From Bradyrhizobium sp. 190 (lineage in GTDB: Bacteria; Pseudomonadota; Alphaproteobacteria; Rhizobiales; Xanthobacteraceae), in contig NZ_JADPJL010000023.1 of assembly GCF_023073415.1 (NCBI RefSeq), positions 186,001-250,000 on the forward strand: DNA of 64,000 nt, read 5' to 3'. This document shows, piece after piece, positions 25,923-34,231 of this stretch (position 1 is its first letter; each line of letters opens with the position of its first letter). The notes beneath the pieces are model-generated. The model made no database searches. It was given only the letters and a program-made list of their open reading frames with translations, and was not told the DNA's origin. The position numbers and the translations under genes were made by a program.

Positions 25923-26822
25923 ATGAGTAGCGTTGCGCCTGCCGCTGAACCCGTCAGTCCCGCGCGTACCTCGGGACTATCAGCGATCTTCGAGCACACC
26001 CGCTATGTGCTCGGTGAGAACCGCGTCACGGCGTTCGCCTTTGGCCTTTTGGTCGTCATCCTGTTCGCTGCGGTCTTCGGCCCCTACATCGTGCCCTATG
26101 ATCCCCTCGCCAGCGATACCGCCTCCGCGCTGAAGCCGCCGTCGGCGGCGCACTGGTTCGGCACCGATCAGCTGGGCCGCGATATCTTCAGCCGCGTCAT
26201 CGTGGCCACACGCCTCGATACCTTCATCGCGGTCGCCTCCGTGGCGCTGGTGTTCCTGATGGGCGGACTGGCCGGCATCGCCGCTGGCTATTTCGGCGGC
26301 TGGACCGATCGTATCGTCGGGCGCATCGCCGACACCATCATGGCGTTTCCGCTGTTCGTGCTGGCCATGGGTATTGTCGCAGCGCTGGGCAACACCGTGC
26401 AGAACATCATCATCGCCACCGCGATCGTGAACTTTCCGCTTTATGCCCGCGTCGCGCGCGCCGAGGCCAATGTCCGGCGCAATGCCGGCTTCGTGCAGGC
26501 GGCGCGGCTGTCGGGCAATGGCGAGATGCGGATTCTGCTGGTGCACATCCTGCCCAACATCATGCCGATCATGATCGTGCAGATGTCGCTGACCATGGGC
26601 TATGCGATCCTCAACGCCGCCGGACTTTCCTTCATCGGGCTCGGCGTCCGGCCGCCGACGGCGGAATGGGGCATCATGGTCGCGGAGGGTGCTACCTTCA
26701 TGGTCTCAGGCGAATGGTGGATTGCGCTGTTCCCGGGCCTTGCGCTGATGATCGCGGTGTTCTGCTTCAATCTGCTCGGCGACGGCCTGCGCGACATCGT
26801 CGATCCGCAGCGGAGGACGTGA
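25923..26822 (+). CDS. ABC transporter permease, DppC/OppC type
   Basis: A 299-residue permease. The N-terminal cytoplasmic stretch and first helix (TAFAFGLLVVILFAAVFGPY), then HWFGTDQLGRDIFSRVI and the EAA loop (GFVQAARLSGNGEMRILLVH) are typical of DppC. The C-terminus reads NLLGDGLRDIVDPQRR, the usual ending of this family. It pairs with the DppB-type protein encoded just upstream. An 82-bp gap separates it from the fused ATPase gene. Confidence 0.95.
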   Translation: MSSVAPAAEPVSPARTSGLSAIFEHTRYVLGENRVTAFAFGLLVVILFAAVFGPYIVPYDPLASDTASALKPPSAAHWFGTDQLGRDIFSRVIVATRLDTFIAVASVALVFLMGGLAGIAAGYFGGWTDRIVGRIADTIMAFPLFVLAMGIVAALGNTVQNIIIATAIVNFPLYARVARAEANVRRNAGFVQAARLSGNGEMRILLVHILPNIMPIMIVQMSLTMGYAILNAAGLSFIGLGVRPPTAEWGIMVAEGATFMVSGEWWIALFPGLALMIAVFCFNLLGDGLRDIVDPQRRT

Positions 26823-26904
26823 TGGCGGGGCTCGGAAATGCGACAGGAGTGCTGACCGTTCTACTTTGCATGGGGTTGTTTTCGAGATTTTTGCGGGGAC
26901 CATC

Positions 26905-28680
26905 ATGACGGCCCAGCCTCTACTCGACGTCAGCGACCTCACCGTCGAATTCACGACGCGGCGCGGCATCGTGAAAGCCGTGCAGCACGTCAACATCGCC
27001 GTCGGCAAGGGCGAGACGCTCGGCATCGTCGGCGAGTCCGGCTCCGGCAAGTCGGTGACTTCATATGCCGTGATGCGCATCCTCGACCGCGCCGGCAGGA
27101 TCGCCGAGGGCTCGGTGATGTTTTCCGGCATTGACGTCAAGGCCGCGACCGAAAACCAGATGCGCGATCTCCGTGGCCGCGAAATCTCGATGATCTTCCA
27201 GAATCCGCGCGCGGCGCTCAATCCGATCCGGAAAGTCGGCGACCAGATCGAGGACGTGCTGCGGCAGCATGTGCAGAGCGCGGCCAGCGATCGCGGCGAA
27301 AAGGCGATCGAGGCGCTGGAGCAGGTCAAGATCGCGCGTCCCCGCGAGCGCTATCACGCCTATCCGTTCGAACTCTCCGGCGGCATGTGCCAGCGCGTCG
27401 TGATCGCCTTGGCGCTGGCCTGCAATCCGCAGCTTCTCATCGCGGATGAGCCGACGACCGGCCTCGACGTCACCACCCAGAAGGCGGTGATGGATCTGAT
27501 CGTCGAACTCACGAAGCGCCGGCACATGTCGACGATCCTCATCACGCACGATCTCGGCCTTGCCGCGGCCTATTGCGACCGCGTGGTGGTGATGGAAAAG
27601 GGTCGGGTGGTGGAGACCGCGAAGTCGGCGGATATTTTTGCCAGGCCCGAGCACGCCTACACCAAGAAACTGATGCGCGCGACGCCGAGGGTCGGCGTGT
27701 CGTTGCGGGATTTGCTGCCGGAGGAGGAGACCTCCGTCATGGCCGGGCTTGACCCGGCCATCCATCCTTCCTCGCAAGACTCTTCCTCAAGTGCGATGAA
27801 CCCCCGGGTCAAGCCCGGGGGTGACGAGAATGCAAAACCGCTTCTCCTCGTCGAAAAACTCGTCAAGGAATATCCCCGGCAGGGCGCGACCGCTGTGCTA
27901 GGCAAGCTGTTCTCCCGCAAGCCGCCGGTCGAGGCGGAAGTGTTCCGCGCGGTTGACGGCATCAGCTTCACCGTCGGTCACGGCGAGAGCGTCGGTCTGG
28001 TCGGTGAATCCGGCTGCGGCAAGTCCACGACGTCGATGATGGTGATGCGGCTTCTGGACCAGACCTCCGGCCGCATCATGTTCGACGGCGAGGAGATCGG
28101 CGCCATCCTGCCGCAGGCCTTTGCGCGGCTGCCGCTGCGCAAGAGCATCCAGATGGTGTTCCAGGATCCGACCGACAGCCTCAACCCGCGCTTCACCGCC
28201 GCGCGCGCCATCGCCGATCCGCTTCTGCAACTCGGCGATATCAGGGGGCGCGACGCGCTGCGCGCCCGCTGCGAGAAGCTTGCCGGCCTGGTCGGCCTGC
28301 CCGTCGACCTGCTCGATCGCTTTCCGCATCAATTATCCGGCGGCCAGAAAGCCCGCGTCGGCATCGCGCGGGCGATAGCGCTGCATCCAAAGCTCGTGAT
28401 CCTCGACGAGCCCACAGCGGCGCTCGACGTCTCCGTGCAGGCGGTCGTGCTCAATCTGCTGCAGGATCTCAAGCAATCGATGGGCATGAGCTATTTGTTT
28501 GTGTCGCATGATCTGAACGTGGTGCGTTTGCTGTGCGATCGTGTCATCGTGATGCGTGCGGGGCGAATCGTCGAGCAAGGCTCGTCCGAACGCGTGCTCG
28601 GCGATCCGCAGGACGCCTATACAAAGGAATTGCTGACGGCGATCCCGCATCCGCCGTTGCCAGCTCATCAAGAAAGCTGA
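26905..28680 (+). CDS. Fused oligopeptide-type ABC ATPase (DppD-DppF in one chain)
   Basis: A 591-residue protein with two complete ATPase domains. Domain 1 (residues 1-260) has the P-loop GESGSGKS, LSGGM signature and LLIADEP Walker B. Domain 2 (about 315-585) has GESGCGKS, LSGGQ and LVILDEP. Each ends with the oligopeptide-binding C-terminal extension seen in DppD/DppF. The linker (about residues 278-308) is encoded by a 92-bp palindromic repeat and reads VMAGLDPAIHPS and NPRVKPGGDE, a translated repeat rather than family sequence. Start ATG 26905 is preferred over an in-frame ATG at 26866. It powers the importer of 23268-26822. Confidence 0.93.
   Translation: MTAQPLLDVSDLTVEFTTRRGIVKAVQHVNIAVGKGETLGIVGESGSGKSVTSYAVMRILDRAGRIAEGSVMFSGIDVKAATENQMRDLRGREISMIFQNPRAALNPIRKVGDQIEDVLRQHVQSAASDRGEKAIEALEQVKIARPRERYHAYPFELSGGMCQRVVIALALACNPQLLIADEPTTGLDVTTQKAVMDLIVELTKRRHMSTILITHDLGLAAAYCDRVVVMEKGRVVETAKSADIFARPEHAYTKKLMRATPRVGVSLRDLLPEEETSVMAGLDPAIHPSSQDSSSSAMNPRVKPGGDENAKPLLLVEKLVKEYPRQGATAVLGKLFSRKPPVEAEVFRAVDGISFTVGHGESVGLVGESGCGKSTTSMMVMRLLDQTSGRIMFDGEEIGAILPQAFARLPLRKSIQMVFQDPTDSLNPRFTAARAIADPLLQLGDIRGRDALRARCEKLAGLVGLPVDLLDRFPHQLSGGQKARVGIARAIALHPKLVILDEPTAALDVSVQAVVLNLLQDLKQSMGMSYLFVSHDLNVVRLLCDRVIVMRAGRIVEQGSSERVLGDPQDAYTKELLTAIPHPPLPAHQES
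27735..27826. repeat. Palindromic repeat inside the coding region of the ABC ATPase, family F
   Basis: The element begins CGTCATGGCCGGGCTTGAC and ends GTCAAGCCCGGGGGTGACG, its near-perfect reverse complement. It lies exactly between the two ATPase domains and stays open in the reading frame. A fragment of the same family (CGGGCTTGACCCGGG) is intergenic near 50932-50947. Confidence 0.85.
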
Positions 28681-28691
28681 GTGGGAGTGAA

Positions 28692-28874
28692 ATGGCCGCG
28701 GAACCCCTGGATGATTACATCAACGCCGTATCCAAGGCGCTGGCCCTGCCGGTCGAGGACGCCTGGCGGCCCGCGGTGCGGGCGAATCTCGAAGTGTCGC
28801 TGAGGCTGGCGCGGCTGGTCGATGAATTCCCGCTGCCGGATGAAACCGAGCCGGCCAGTGTCTACACAGCCTGA
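28692..28874 (+). CDS. AtzG/HpxX-like small amidase subunit (DUF4089)
   Basis: A 60-residue protein: MAAEPLDDYINAVSKAL followed by PVEDAWRPAVRANLEVSLRL and a C-terminal FPLPDETEP. This helical pattern with DETEPA at the end is that of DUF4089/AtzG-like proteins, which form a complex with and stabilise AtzE-type amidases. It starts 12 bp after the ABC ATPase stop and ends seven bases before the amidase gene, so it is co-transcribed with both. Small size makes the call dependent on context, which here is strong. Confidence 0.8.
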   Translation: MAAEPLDDYINAVSKALALPVEDAWRPAVRANLEVSLRLARLVDEFPLPDETEPASVYTA

Positions 28875-28881
28875 TAGCGCC

Positions 28882-30279
28882 ATGACCATAAACACCGACG
28901 GGCTGTCAGCCCAGCAAATCGCGCAAGCCGTAACGGACCGCAAGCTGTCCGCGCTTGACGCGACCGAGGCCGCCTTGGCGCGGATCGCCAAACACGATTC
29001 CGTCCTGAACTCCTTCACCGACATCACCGCCGATCGCGCCCGCGCCACGGCCAAAGCGATCGATGCCGGGATCGCCGCCGGTCAGAAGGTCGGTCCGCTC
29101 GCCGGCGTGCCGTTCGCAGTGAAGAACCTGTTCGATGTAAAAGGTCTTTCCACCCGCGCCGGATCGAAGATCAACCGCGATCTCGCAGCCTCATCGCGCG
29201 ACGCCACGCTGATCGAGCGCATGGAGGCGGCCGGCGCCGTGCTGGTCGGTGCGCTCAACATGGGCGAATACGCCTACGATTTCACCGGCGAGAATGTGCA
29301 TGACGGCCCGTCGCGCAATCCGCACGATCCGACGCGGATGACCGGCGGCTCCTCCGGTGGCTCGGGCAGTGCGGTCGGCGGTGCGCTCGTTCCGATCGCG
29401 TTGGGATCCGACACGAACGGCTCGATCCGGGTGCCGTCGTCGTTCTGCGGCGTGTTTGGCCTGAAGCCGACCTACGGCCGGCTGTCGCGGGCGCGGTCGT
29501 TTCCGTTTGTCGCCAGCCTCGATCATCTCGGCCCGTTCGCGCGCAATATCGGCGATCTCGCGCTGGCCTATGACGCCATGCAGGGGCCTGACGCTGACGA
29601 CGCTGCCTGCACGGCACGGCCGATCGAACCGGTCGCGCCGCTGCTGGCCGAAGATATCTCCGGTCTACGGGTCGCGGTGGCCGGCGGTTATTTCCAGAAG
29701 AACGTCTTTCCCGAAGCGGTCGAGGCCGTGGCGCGCGTCACCAAGGCGCTGAACGCGACCAAGATCGTCGAAATTCCCGAAGCTGCGCGCGCCCGCGCCG
29801 CGGCTTACGTGATCACGACGACCGAAGGTGCCTCGCTGCATCTCGATCGCCTGCGCAAACGCCCGAACGATTTCGATCCGGCCGTGCGCGATCGCCTGAT
29901 TGCGGGCGCGATGGTCCCGGCGCCGCTGGTCGATCGCGCGCAGAAATTCCGGCGTTGGTACCGCGCAAAGGTACTGGAGCTGTTCAAGTCGGTCGACGTA
30001 ATCATTGCGCCGGCAACACCCTGCATTGCCCCGAAGCTGGGGCAGGTAAACTTCGTGCTCGATGGCGTCGAACTGCCGGTGCGCGCCAACATTGGCATCC
30101 ACACCCAGCCGATTTCGTTCATTGGTCTGCCGGTGGTCGCGGTGCCGGTGCCGCTGGAGCCGATGCCGATCGGCGTGCAGATCATCGCCGCGCCCTGGCG
30201 GGAGGATATCGCGCTACGCGTTGCGCATGCGCTGGAACGCATGGGCGTCGCCGCCGCGCCACAGCCGAGGGGACTATAG
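28882..30279 (+). CDS. AtzE/HpxY-family amidohydrolase (amidase signature)
   Basis: A 465-residue amidase-signature enzyme. The catalytic triad is visible: Lys81 in [10 protein letters not shown], cis-Ser157 in [12 protein letters not shown] and nucleophile Ser181 in [12 protein letters not shown]. AtzE proteins hydrolyse 1-carboxybiuret in the cyanuric acid route; the related HpxY acts with HpxX and HpxZ in oxalurate or purine-ureide use. Placement between an AtzG-like gene and an HpxZ-like gene supports this branch. ATG 28882 follows the AtzG-like stop at once; the upstream in-frame ATG 28822 lies inside that gene. The exact substrate (carboxybiuret, oxamate or another ureide) is open. Confidence 0.88.
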   Translation: MTINTDGLSAQQIAQAVTDRKLSALDATEAALARIAKHDSVLNSFTDITADRARATAKAIDAGIAAGQKVGPLAGVPFAVKNLFDVKGLSTRAGSKINRDLAASSRDATLIERMEAAGAVLVGALNMGEYAYDFTGENVHDGPSRNPHDPTRMTGGSSGGSGSAVGGALVPIALGSDTNGSIRVPSSFCGVFGLKPTYGRLSRARSFPFVASLDHLGPFARNIGDLALAYDAMQGPDADDAACTARPIEPVAPLLAEDISGLRVAVAGGYFQKNVFPEAVEAVARVTKALNATKIVEIPEAARARAAAYVITTTEGASLHLDRLRKRPNDFDPAVRDRLIAGAMVPAPLVDRAQKFRRWYRAKVLELFKSVDVIIAPATPCIAPKLGQVNFVLDGVELPVRANIGIHTQPISFIGLPVVAVPVPLEPMPIGVQIIAAPWREDIALRVAHALERMGVAAAPQPRGL

Positions 30280-30281
30280 CG

Positions 30282-30695
30282 ATGGAGATCGATCTTCCGG
30301 ACGTGCTTGCCGAAGTCACCGCGCAGTTCGCGCGCTACGAAAAGGCGTTGGTGTCGAACGACGTCGCGGTGCTCGACGAGCTGTTCCGCAATGATCCCTG
30401 TACGCTGCGTTATGGCATCGCCGAGAATCTCTACGGCTACGATGCGATCATGGCGTTCCGCGCCGCGCGCTCGCCGGTCGGGCTGATGCGTCGGACCGAC
30501 AAGACCGTGATCACGACCTATGGGCGGGATACCGCGGTCGCCTCGACGCTATTCTATCGCGACGGCGCACCGGGCAGGGTAGGGCGGCAGATGCAAACCT
30601 GGGTGCGGTTTCCCGAAGGTTGGAAGATCGTCGCGGCGCACGTCAGCATTATAGATGAGCCCGAATCTTCCAAGCAAACGGATCAAAAGGCATGA
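30282..30695 (+). CDS. hpxZ: HpxZ-like protein (DUF3225, NTF2 fold)
   Basis: A 137-residue protein. [35 protein letters not shown] and [17 protein letters not shown] are the typical strands and helices of DUF3225/HpxZ proteins, which have an NTF2-like fold and occur in oxalurate-catabolism clusters. Its biochemical role is not settled; it may bind a product of the amidase. It starts two bases after the amidase stop and its own stop overlaps the GntR start by four bases (ATGA). Confidence 0.85.
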   Translation: MEIDLPDVLAEVTAQFARYEKALVSNDVAVLDELFRNDPCTLRYGIAENLYGYDAIMAFRAARSPVGLMRRTDKTVITTYGRDTAVASTLFYRDGAPGRVGRQMQTWVRFPEGWKIVAAHVSIIDEPESSKQTDQKA

Positions 30696-31396
30696 GTCTG
30701 GATGATCTGCCGGAAACCACGGTTCGCCGCGTCGACCGCCCTTCGTCGTTGCGGGACAAGGTCACGCGTGCGGAGGAACTGCGGCTGCAGCTCGCCGACG
30801 AGATCGTGCGCGGCGTGCTGCCGCCGGGATCGGCGCTCGACGAGACCGACATCGCGCGGCGCTTTTCAGTGTCGCGCACGCCGGTGCGCGAGGCCTTGCG
30901 TCAATTGGTGGCGAGCGGGCTGGTCGAGGCGCGTGCGCACCGCGGCGCCGTCGTGGCGCAGCCCTCGCTCGACCGCTTGACGGAGATGTTCGAGGCGATG
31001 GCCGAGCTGGAAGCGCTGTGCGCCGGGCTCGCCGCCGAACGGATGCCGGCGGCGGATCGCCAGAAGCTGGAAGCGATCCACGAGGAATTGCGGGTGCTGA
31101 GCCATGCCGGCAATCCCGAACGTTTTCACGAAGTCAACGAGCGCTTTCACAATGCGATCTATGCCGGCTCGCAGAACGGCTATATCGCCGAGATGACGCT
31201 GGCGACGCGCGTGCGGGTGCAGCCGTTCCGCCGCGCCCAGTTCCGCAACCTCGGGCGGCTGGCGAAATCGCATGCCGAGCACGACCGCGTCGTGGTCGCG
31301 ATCATGCGCGGCGACAAGGCGGGTGCTGCGGCCGCGATGCGTGCACATATCGAACTGGTGCGCGGGGAGTATGAACTTTACGCGGTGTCGGTGTAG
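30692..31396 (+). CDS. GntR-family regulator, FCD type
   Basis: A 234-residue regulator. The N-terminal winged helix (about residues 20-90) contains the motif [20 protein letters not shown], typical of FadR/GntR proteins. The C-terminal all-helical FCD domain (95-230) has conserved His/Asp positions ([23 protein letters not shown]) that usually bind a metal and a carboxylate ligand. Its start is coupled to hpxZ, so it is the last gene of the importer-amidase operon and probably controls it, possibly also the AtzF-like gene that converges from the right. Confidence 0.92.
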   Translation: MSLDDLPETTVRRVDRPSSLRDKVTRAEELRLQLADEIVRGVLPPGSALDETDIARRFSVSRTPVREALRQLVASGLVEARAHRGAVVAQPSLDRLTEMFEAMAELEALCAGLAAERMPAADRQKLEAIHEELRVLSHAGNPERFHEVNERFHNAIYAGSQNGYIAEMTLATRVRVQPFRRAQFRNLGRLAKSHAEHDRVVVAIMRGDKAGAAAAMRAHIELVRGEYELYAVSV

Positions 31397-31420
31397 GCCT
31401 TTCGCCGCTTGCGCAAGGAC

Positions 31421-31515
31421 CGTAGGGTGGGCAAAGGAGCGTTAGCGACGTGCCCACCACCTATCAGCGAACGCGCTTCTTGATGGTGGGCACGCTTCGC
31501 TTTGCCCACCCTACG
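31421..31515. repeat. Palindromic intergenic repeat, family C copy 1
   Basis: A 95-bp element from CGTAGGGTGGGCAAAG to CTTTGCCCACCCTACG, exact reverse complements, with inner arms GTGCCCACCA and TGGTGGGCAC. It lies between the convergent GntR and allophanate hydrolase genes. A second copy is at 54545. Confidence 0.92.
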
Positions 31516-31524
31516 AAGCGACGG

Positions 31525-33333
31525 CTAAACCCCCGCCTTCTCCGCCATGAACGCGCGCCAGCCGCCGAAAGCGGAAATATCGCGCGCGCCCCCGACCGCC
31601 ACGGGCTCCACCATAAAGCCCTTCACGCCCCTTCCATCGGCAAGCCGTATCGTGCCGATCCCGAGCGGTGGTGGAATCGCGGCGACGAATTTGCCGAAGG
31701 CGGCCGCCGACAGCGCCCATAGCTCCAGCTTGATCGAATGTCCCGCGCCCGCGTCGACGCGCAGCATGCCGGGCTTCGGCGGCGTGGTGTCGAGCGCATA
31801 GAGCTTGTAGTCCGGCGTCGTCGTGGTCGCCTCGATCAGGCGTGCGCCGAGCATCTGCAGTTCGCCGTTGAGCGCCATGCCGGAGAGATGCGCGCCGACC
31901 ACGGCGATGGTGATTTCGTCGCCGACGACCGCCGCCGGTAACGGAGCGAGCACGGGCTGCGTCAGGCCCTTGGCTCCCATCTTCAGTTTGGTATCGGCGT
32001 GAAACACCCGCCCGATGCTGGCGAGCTTGGCGTCATAGCCGGCGGGCGCCAATAGCGTGATGCCGAACGGAATGCCGTCGGGCCGCATCGCGGCCGGCAA
32101 GGCAAGCCCGCAGAGGTCGAGCAGATTCACAAAGTTGGTGTAGGTGCCGAGCCGGCTGTTGAGCTCGACCGGATTGGCCAGCACCTGCGCGGTCGAATAG
32201 GCGGTCGGCGCCGTTGGCAGCACCATCGCGTCGAAATTGGCGATGCTGCGCTCGGCAACGCGGCGCAGCGCCTGCAGCCTATAGAGCGAGGCGAAGGTGT
32301 CCGCAGCGGTCAGCCCTGCGCCGGCGGCCGTGATCTCGCGCGTCACCGGATGAATCGAATCCGGCGACGAGGCAAGAAGATCGCGGATGACAAGGTATCG
32401 TTCGGCGACCCACGGGCCCTCGTAGAGCAGCCGCGCGGTCTCATAAAACGGCTCCAGATCGAATTCGACCAGCGTGGCGCCGAGCGATGCCCAGCGCGCG
32501 AGCGCCTCGCCATAGGCTTTCTCCGCGGCGCGGTCGCCGAAGAAGATCAATTGGCCGTTGCGCGGCACGCCGAGCTTGAGCTGGCCCGGAAACGTCGGCA
32601 TTTTTTCCATGGGCCGGTCGCGCGAATACGGATCGGCGCCATCGGCGCCGGCCATGACCGTTAGCGCTGTCATCGCATCATCGACGGTGAGCGAGAACAC
32701 CGAAATGCAGTCCAGCGTCCGGCATGCCGGCACCAAACCGGCGTTGGAAATCAGCCCGAGGCTCGGCTTCAATCCAACGATGTTGTTGAGCATCGCCGGC
32801 ACGCGGCCGCTTCCTGCCGTGTCGGTGCCGAGCGCCAGCGGCACGAGGCCGGCGGAAACCGCGACCGCCGATCCGGAACTCGATCCGCCCGGAACGAGAT
32901 CGCTACGGACCGGATTGACCGGAATGCCGTAGGGCGAGCGGACGCCGACCAGGCCGGTCGCGAACTGGTCGAGATTGGTCTTGCCGATGATGATGGCGCC
33001 GGCCGCGCGCAGTCTTGCAACGGCCGTCGAATCCTGCGCGGGCGAATAGGAGAAAGCCGGGCAGGCCGCCGTGGTCGGCAGGCCCTGCGCGTCGATATTG
33101 TCTTTTACGGCGACCGGGACACCGTAGAGCGGAAGCTGCGCAGCATCTTTTTTCGTCAGGCTTTCCGCTTCCGCCAGCGCATCCTTCTCGTCGCGCAGGC
33201 TGATGAACACGGCCGGATCGTTGTGGTCGCGGATGCGCTGATAGCTGCGCGCGACGGTTTGCGCCGGGGTCATGGTCGCGGCGCGGTGCGCGGCGACGAT
33301 GGCGGCAACGGTTTCAGGCACGTCAGACCCCAT
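31525..33333 (-). CDS. atzF: Allophanate hydrolase (AtzF-like)
   Basis: A 602-residue two-domain enzyme. The N-terminal amidase-signature domain (about 1-435) has the catalytic Lys in VPVAVKDNIDAQG, cis-Ser in PGGSSSGSAVAV and nucleophile Ser in GTDTAGSGRVPA. The C-terminal domain (about 445-600) has the typical MALNGELQMLGARLIEA and GIGTIRLADGR segments. AtzF hydrolyses allophanate to CO2 and ammonia, the last step after biuret or urea carboxylation. ATG 33333 has GGAG upstream; an in-frame TTG at 33357 is less likely. With the AtzG/AtzE-like genes it suggests use of a ureide nitrogen source. Confidence 0.9.
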   Translation of the reverse strand: MGSDVPETVAAIVAAHRAATMTPAQTVARSYQRIRDHNDPAVFISLRDEKDALAEAESLTKKDAAQLPLYGVPVAVKDNIDAQGLPTTAACPAFSYSPAQDSTAVARLRAAGAIIIGKTNLDQFATGLVGVRSPYGIPVNPVRSDLVPGGSSSGSAVAVSAGLVPLALGTDTAGSGRVPAMLNNIVGLKPSLGLISNAGLVPACRTLDCISVFSLTVDDAMTALTVMAGADGADPYSRDRPMEKMPTFPGQLKLGVPRNGQLIFFGDRAAEKAYGEALARWASLGATLVEFDLEPFYETARLLYEGPWVAERYLVIRDLLASSPDSIHPVTREITAAGAGLTAADTFASLYRLQALRRVAERSIANFDAMVLPTAPTAYSTAQVLANPVELNSRLGTYTNFVNLLDLCGLALPAAMRPDGIPFGITLLAPAGYDAKLASIGRVFHADTKLKMGAKGLTQPVLAPLPAAVVGDEITIAVVGAHLSGMALNGELQMLGARLIEATTTTPDYKLYALDTTPPKPGMLRVDAGAGHSIKLELWALSAAAFGKFVAAIPPPLGIGTIRLADGRGVKGFMVEPVAVGGARDISAFGGWRAFMAEKAGV

Positions 33334-33544
33334 GGCGGACAAAACTCCAGCGAGCAAAGGTTACCGTCCGAACGAAGCAAGCGATGTGCCATTGTGTACA
33401 ATCGCTGGATGGAGTCGGCCCTAAACGATAGGTACGTAATATCAGTTATTTAGGACACGAGCATGCTTGCGCTGTGAGCCTGCGCGGTCGCGCGGTTGCC
33501 TAAAATATAGGCGGAAAGACCTAAGGCGGAGGCGACAGCCTCAA

Positions 33545-34078
33545 TCAGGTGAACGCGGCAAGGATTTGCAGCAGCCGCTCCCGGTTTTCCTTGCCGATTT
33601 TATCGGCCACATGGCGCTCATGTTCGGCGGCGAGCCGCCGGAACTGCGCCAGCGCGGTCCTGCCGCGCGCGGTCAGATGCAAGGCGTGGGAGCGCCGGTC
33701 GGTGGCCGATCTGAGGCGGCTGACCAGTCCGCGCTGTTCGAGGCTGTCCAGCAGGTGCACCAGCCTGGCGCGCTCGATTCCGAGCCGCTTGGCGACCGCC
33801 ATCTGGCTCAGGCCGGGATTGGCGCCGATCACCGTCATCACCGAATACTGCGTCGGGCGTATATCGACGGCGCCGAGCGTGCGAATAAAATCCTGAAAAA
33901 TCCAGATCTGGAAGCGCCGCACCGCATAGCCGGCATGGCCGGCCAGCGCGTCGAGGGCGATCTCGTCATCCATGACGTCGCTTTGTGATCTGCCGTTTCC
34001 GGCCTGCTTGCGGCCGGAACGCAGTTGCGCGCTGGCGCGCGATTTGGCCGTTCTGGGCATTTGACTGTTTCCCGCCAT
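33545..34078 (-). CDS. MarR-family regulator, CouR/FerC-like position
   Basis: A 177-residue regulator with a basic N-terminal extension (about 30 residues) and a MarR winged helix: LSQMAVAKRLGIERARLVHLLDSLEQRGLV and the wing RSATDRRSHAL (parts listed separately). It is divergent from a feruloyl-CoA synthase-like gene with a 14-bp palindrome between them. In Rhodopseudomonas and Sphingobium, MarR proteins in this setting are repressors released by p-coumaroyl- or feruloyl-CoA. By analogy this protein would repress the ligase until its CoA product appears. The start has GGAGAGGC upstream. Confidence 0.9.
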   Translation of the reverse strand: MAGNSQMPRTAKSRASAQLRSGRKQAGNGRSQSDVMDDEIALDALAGHAGYAVRRFQIWIFQDFIRTLGAVDIRPTQYSVMTVIGANPGLSQMAVAKRLGIERARLVHLLDSLEQRGLVSRLRSATDRRSHALHLTARGRTALAQFRRLAAEHERHVADKIGKENRERLLQILAAFT

Positions 34079-34129
34079 CGCCTCTCCTTCTAGCGCTTCG
34101 CAGGCCGAAGGGAAAGATTGTTGTTGACG

Positions 34130-34143
34130 ACAACAATTGTTGT
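34130..34143. promoter_or_regulatory. Probable MarR operator, ACAACAATTGTTGT
   Basis: A perfect 14-bp palindrome in the 153-bp gap between the MarR gene and the CoA ligase. It overlaps a second inverted pair (TTGTTG-ACGA-CAACAA) from 34120. Position and symmetry fit a dimeric MarR repressor controlling both genes. Confidence 0.7.
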
Positions 34144-34231
34144 GCTCAACATTAGGGACAAGCGGCCCGTCTGAGGCTGCAAGCCGGCATGATGCGCGGC
34201 AACCCTGAAACAGCCGGGACAGGAGGAAACC

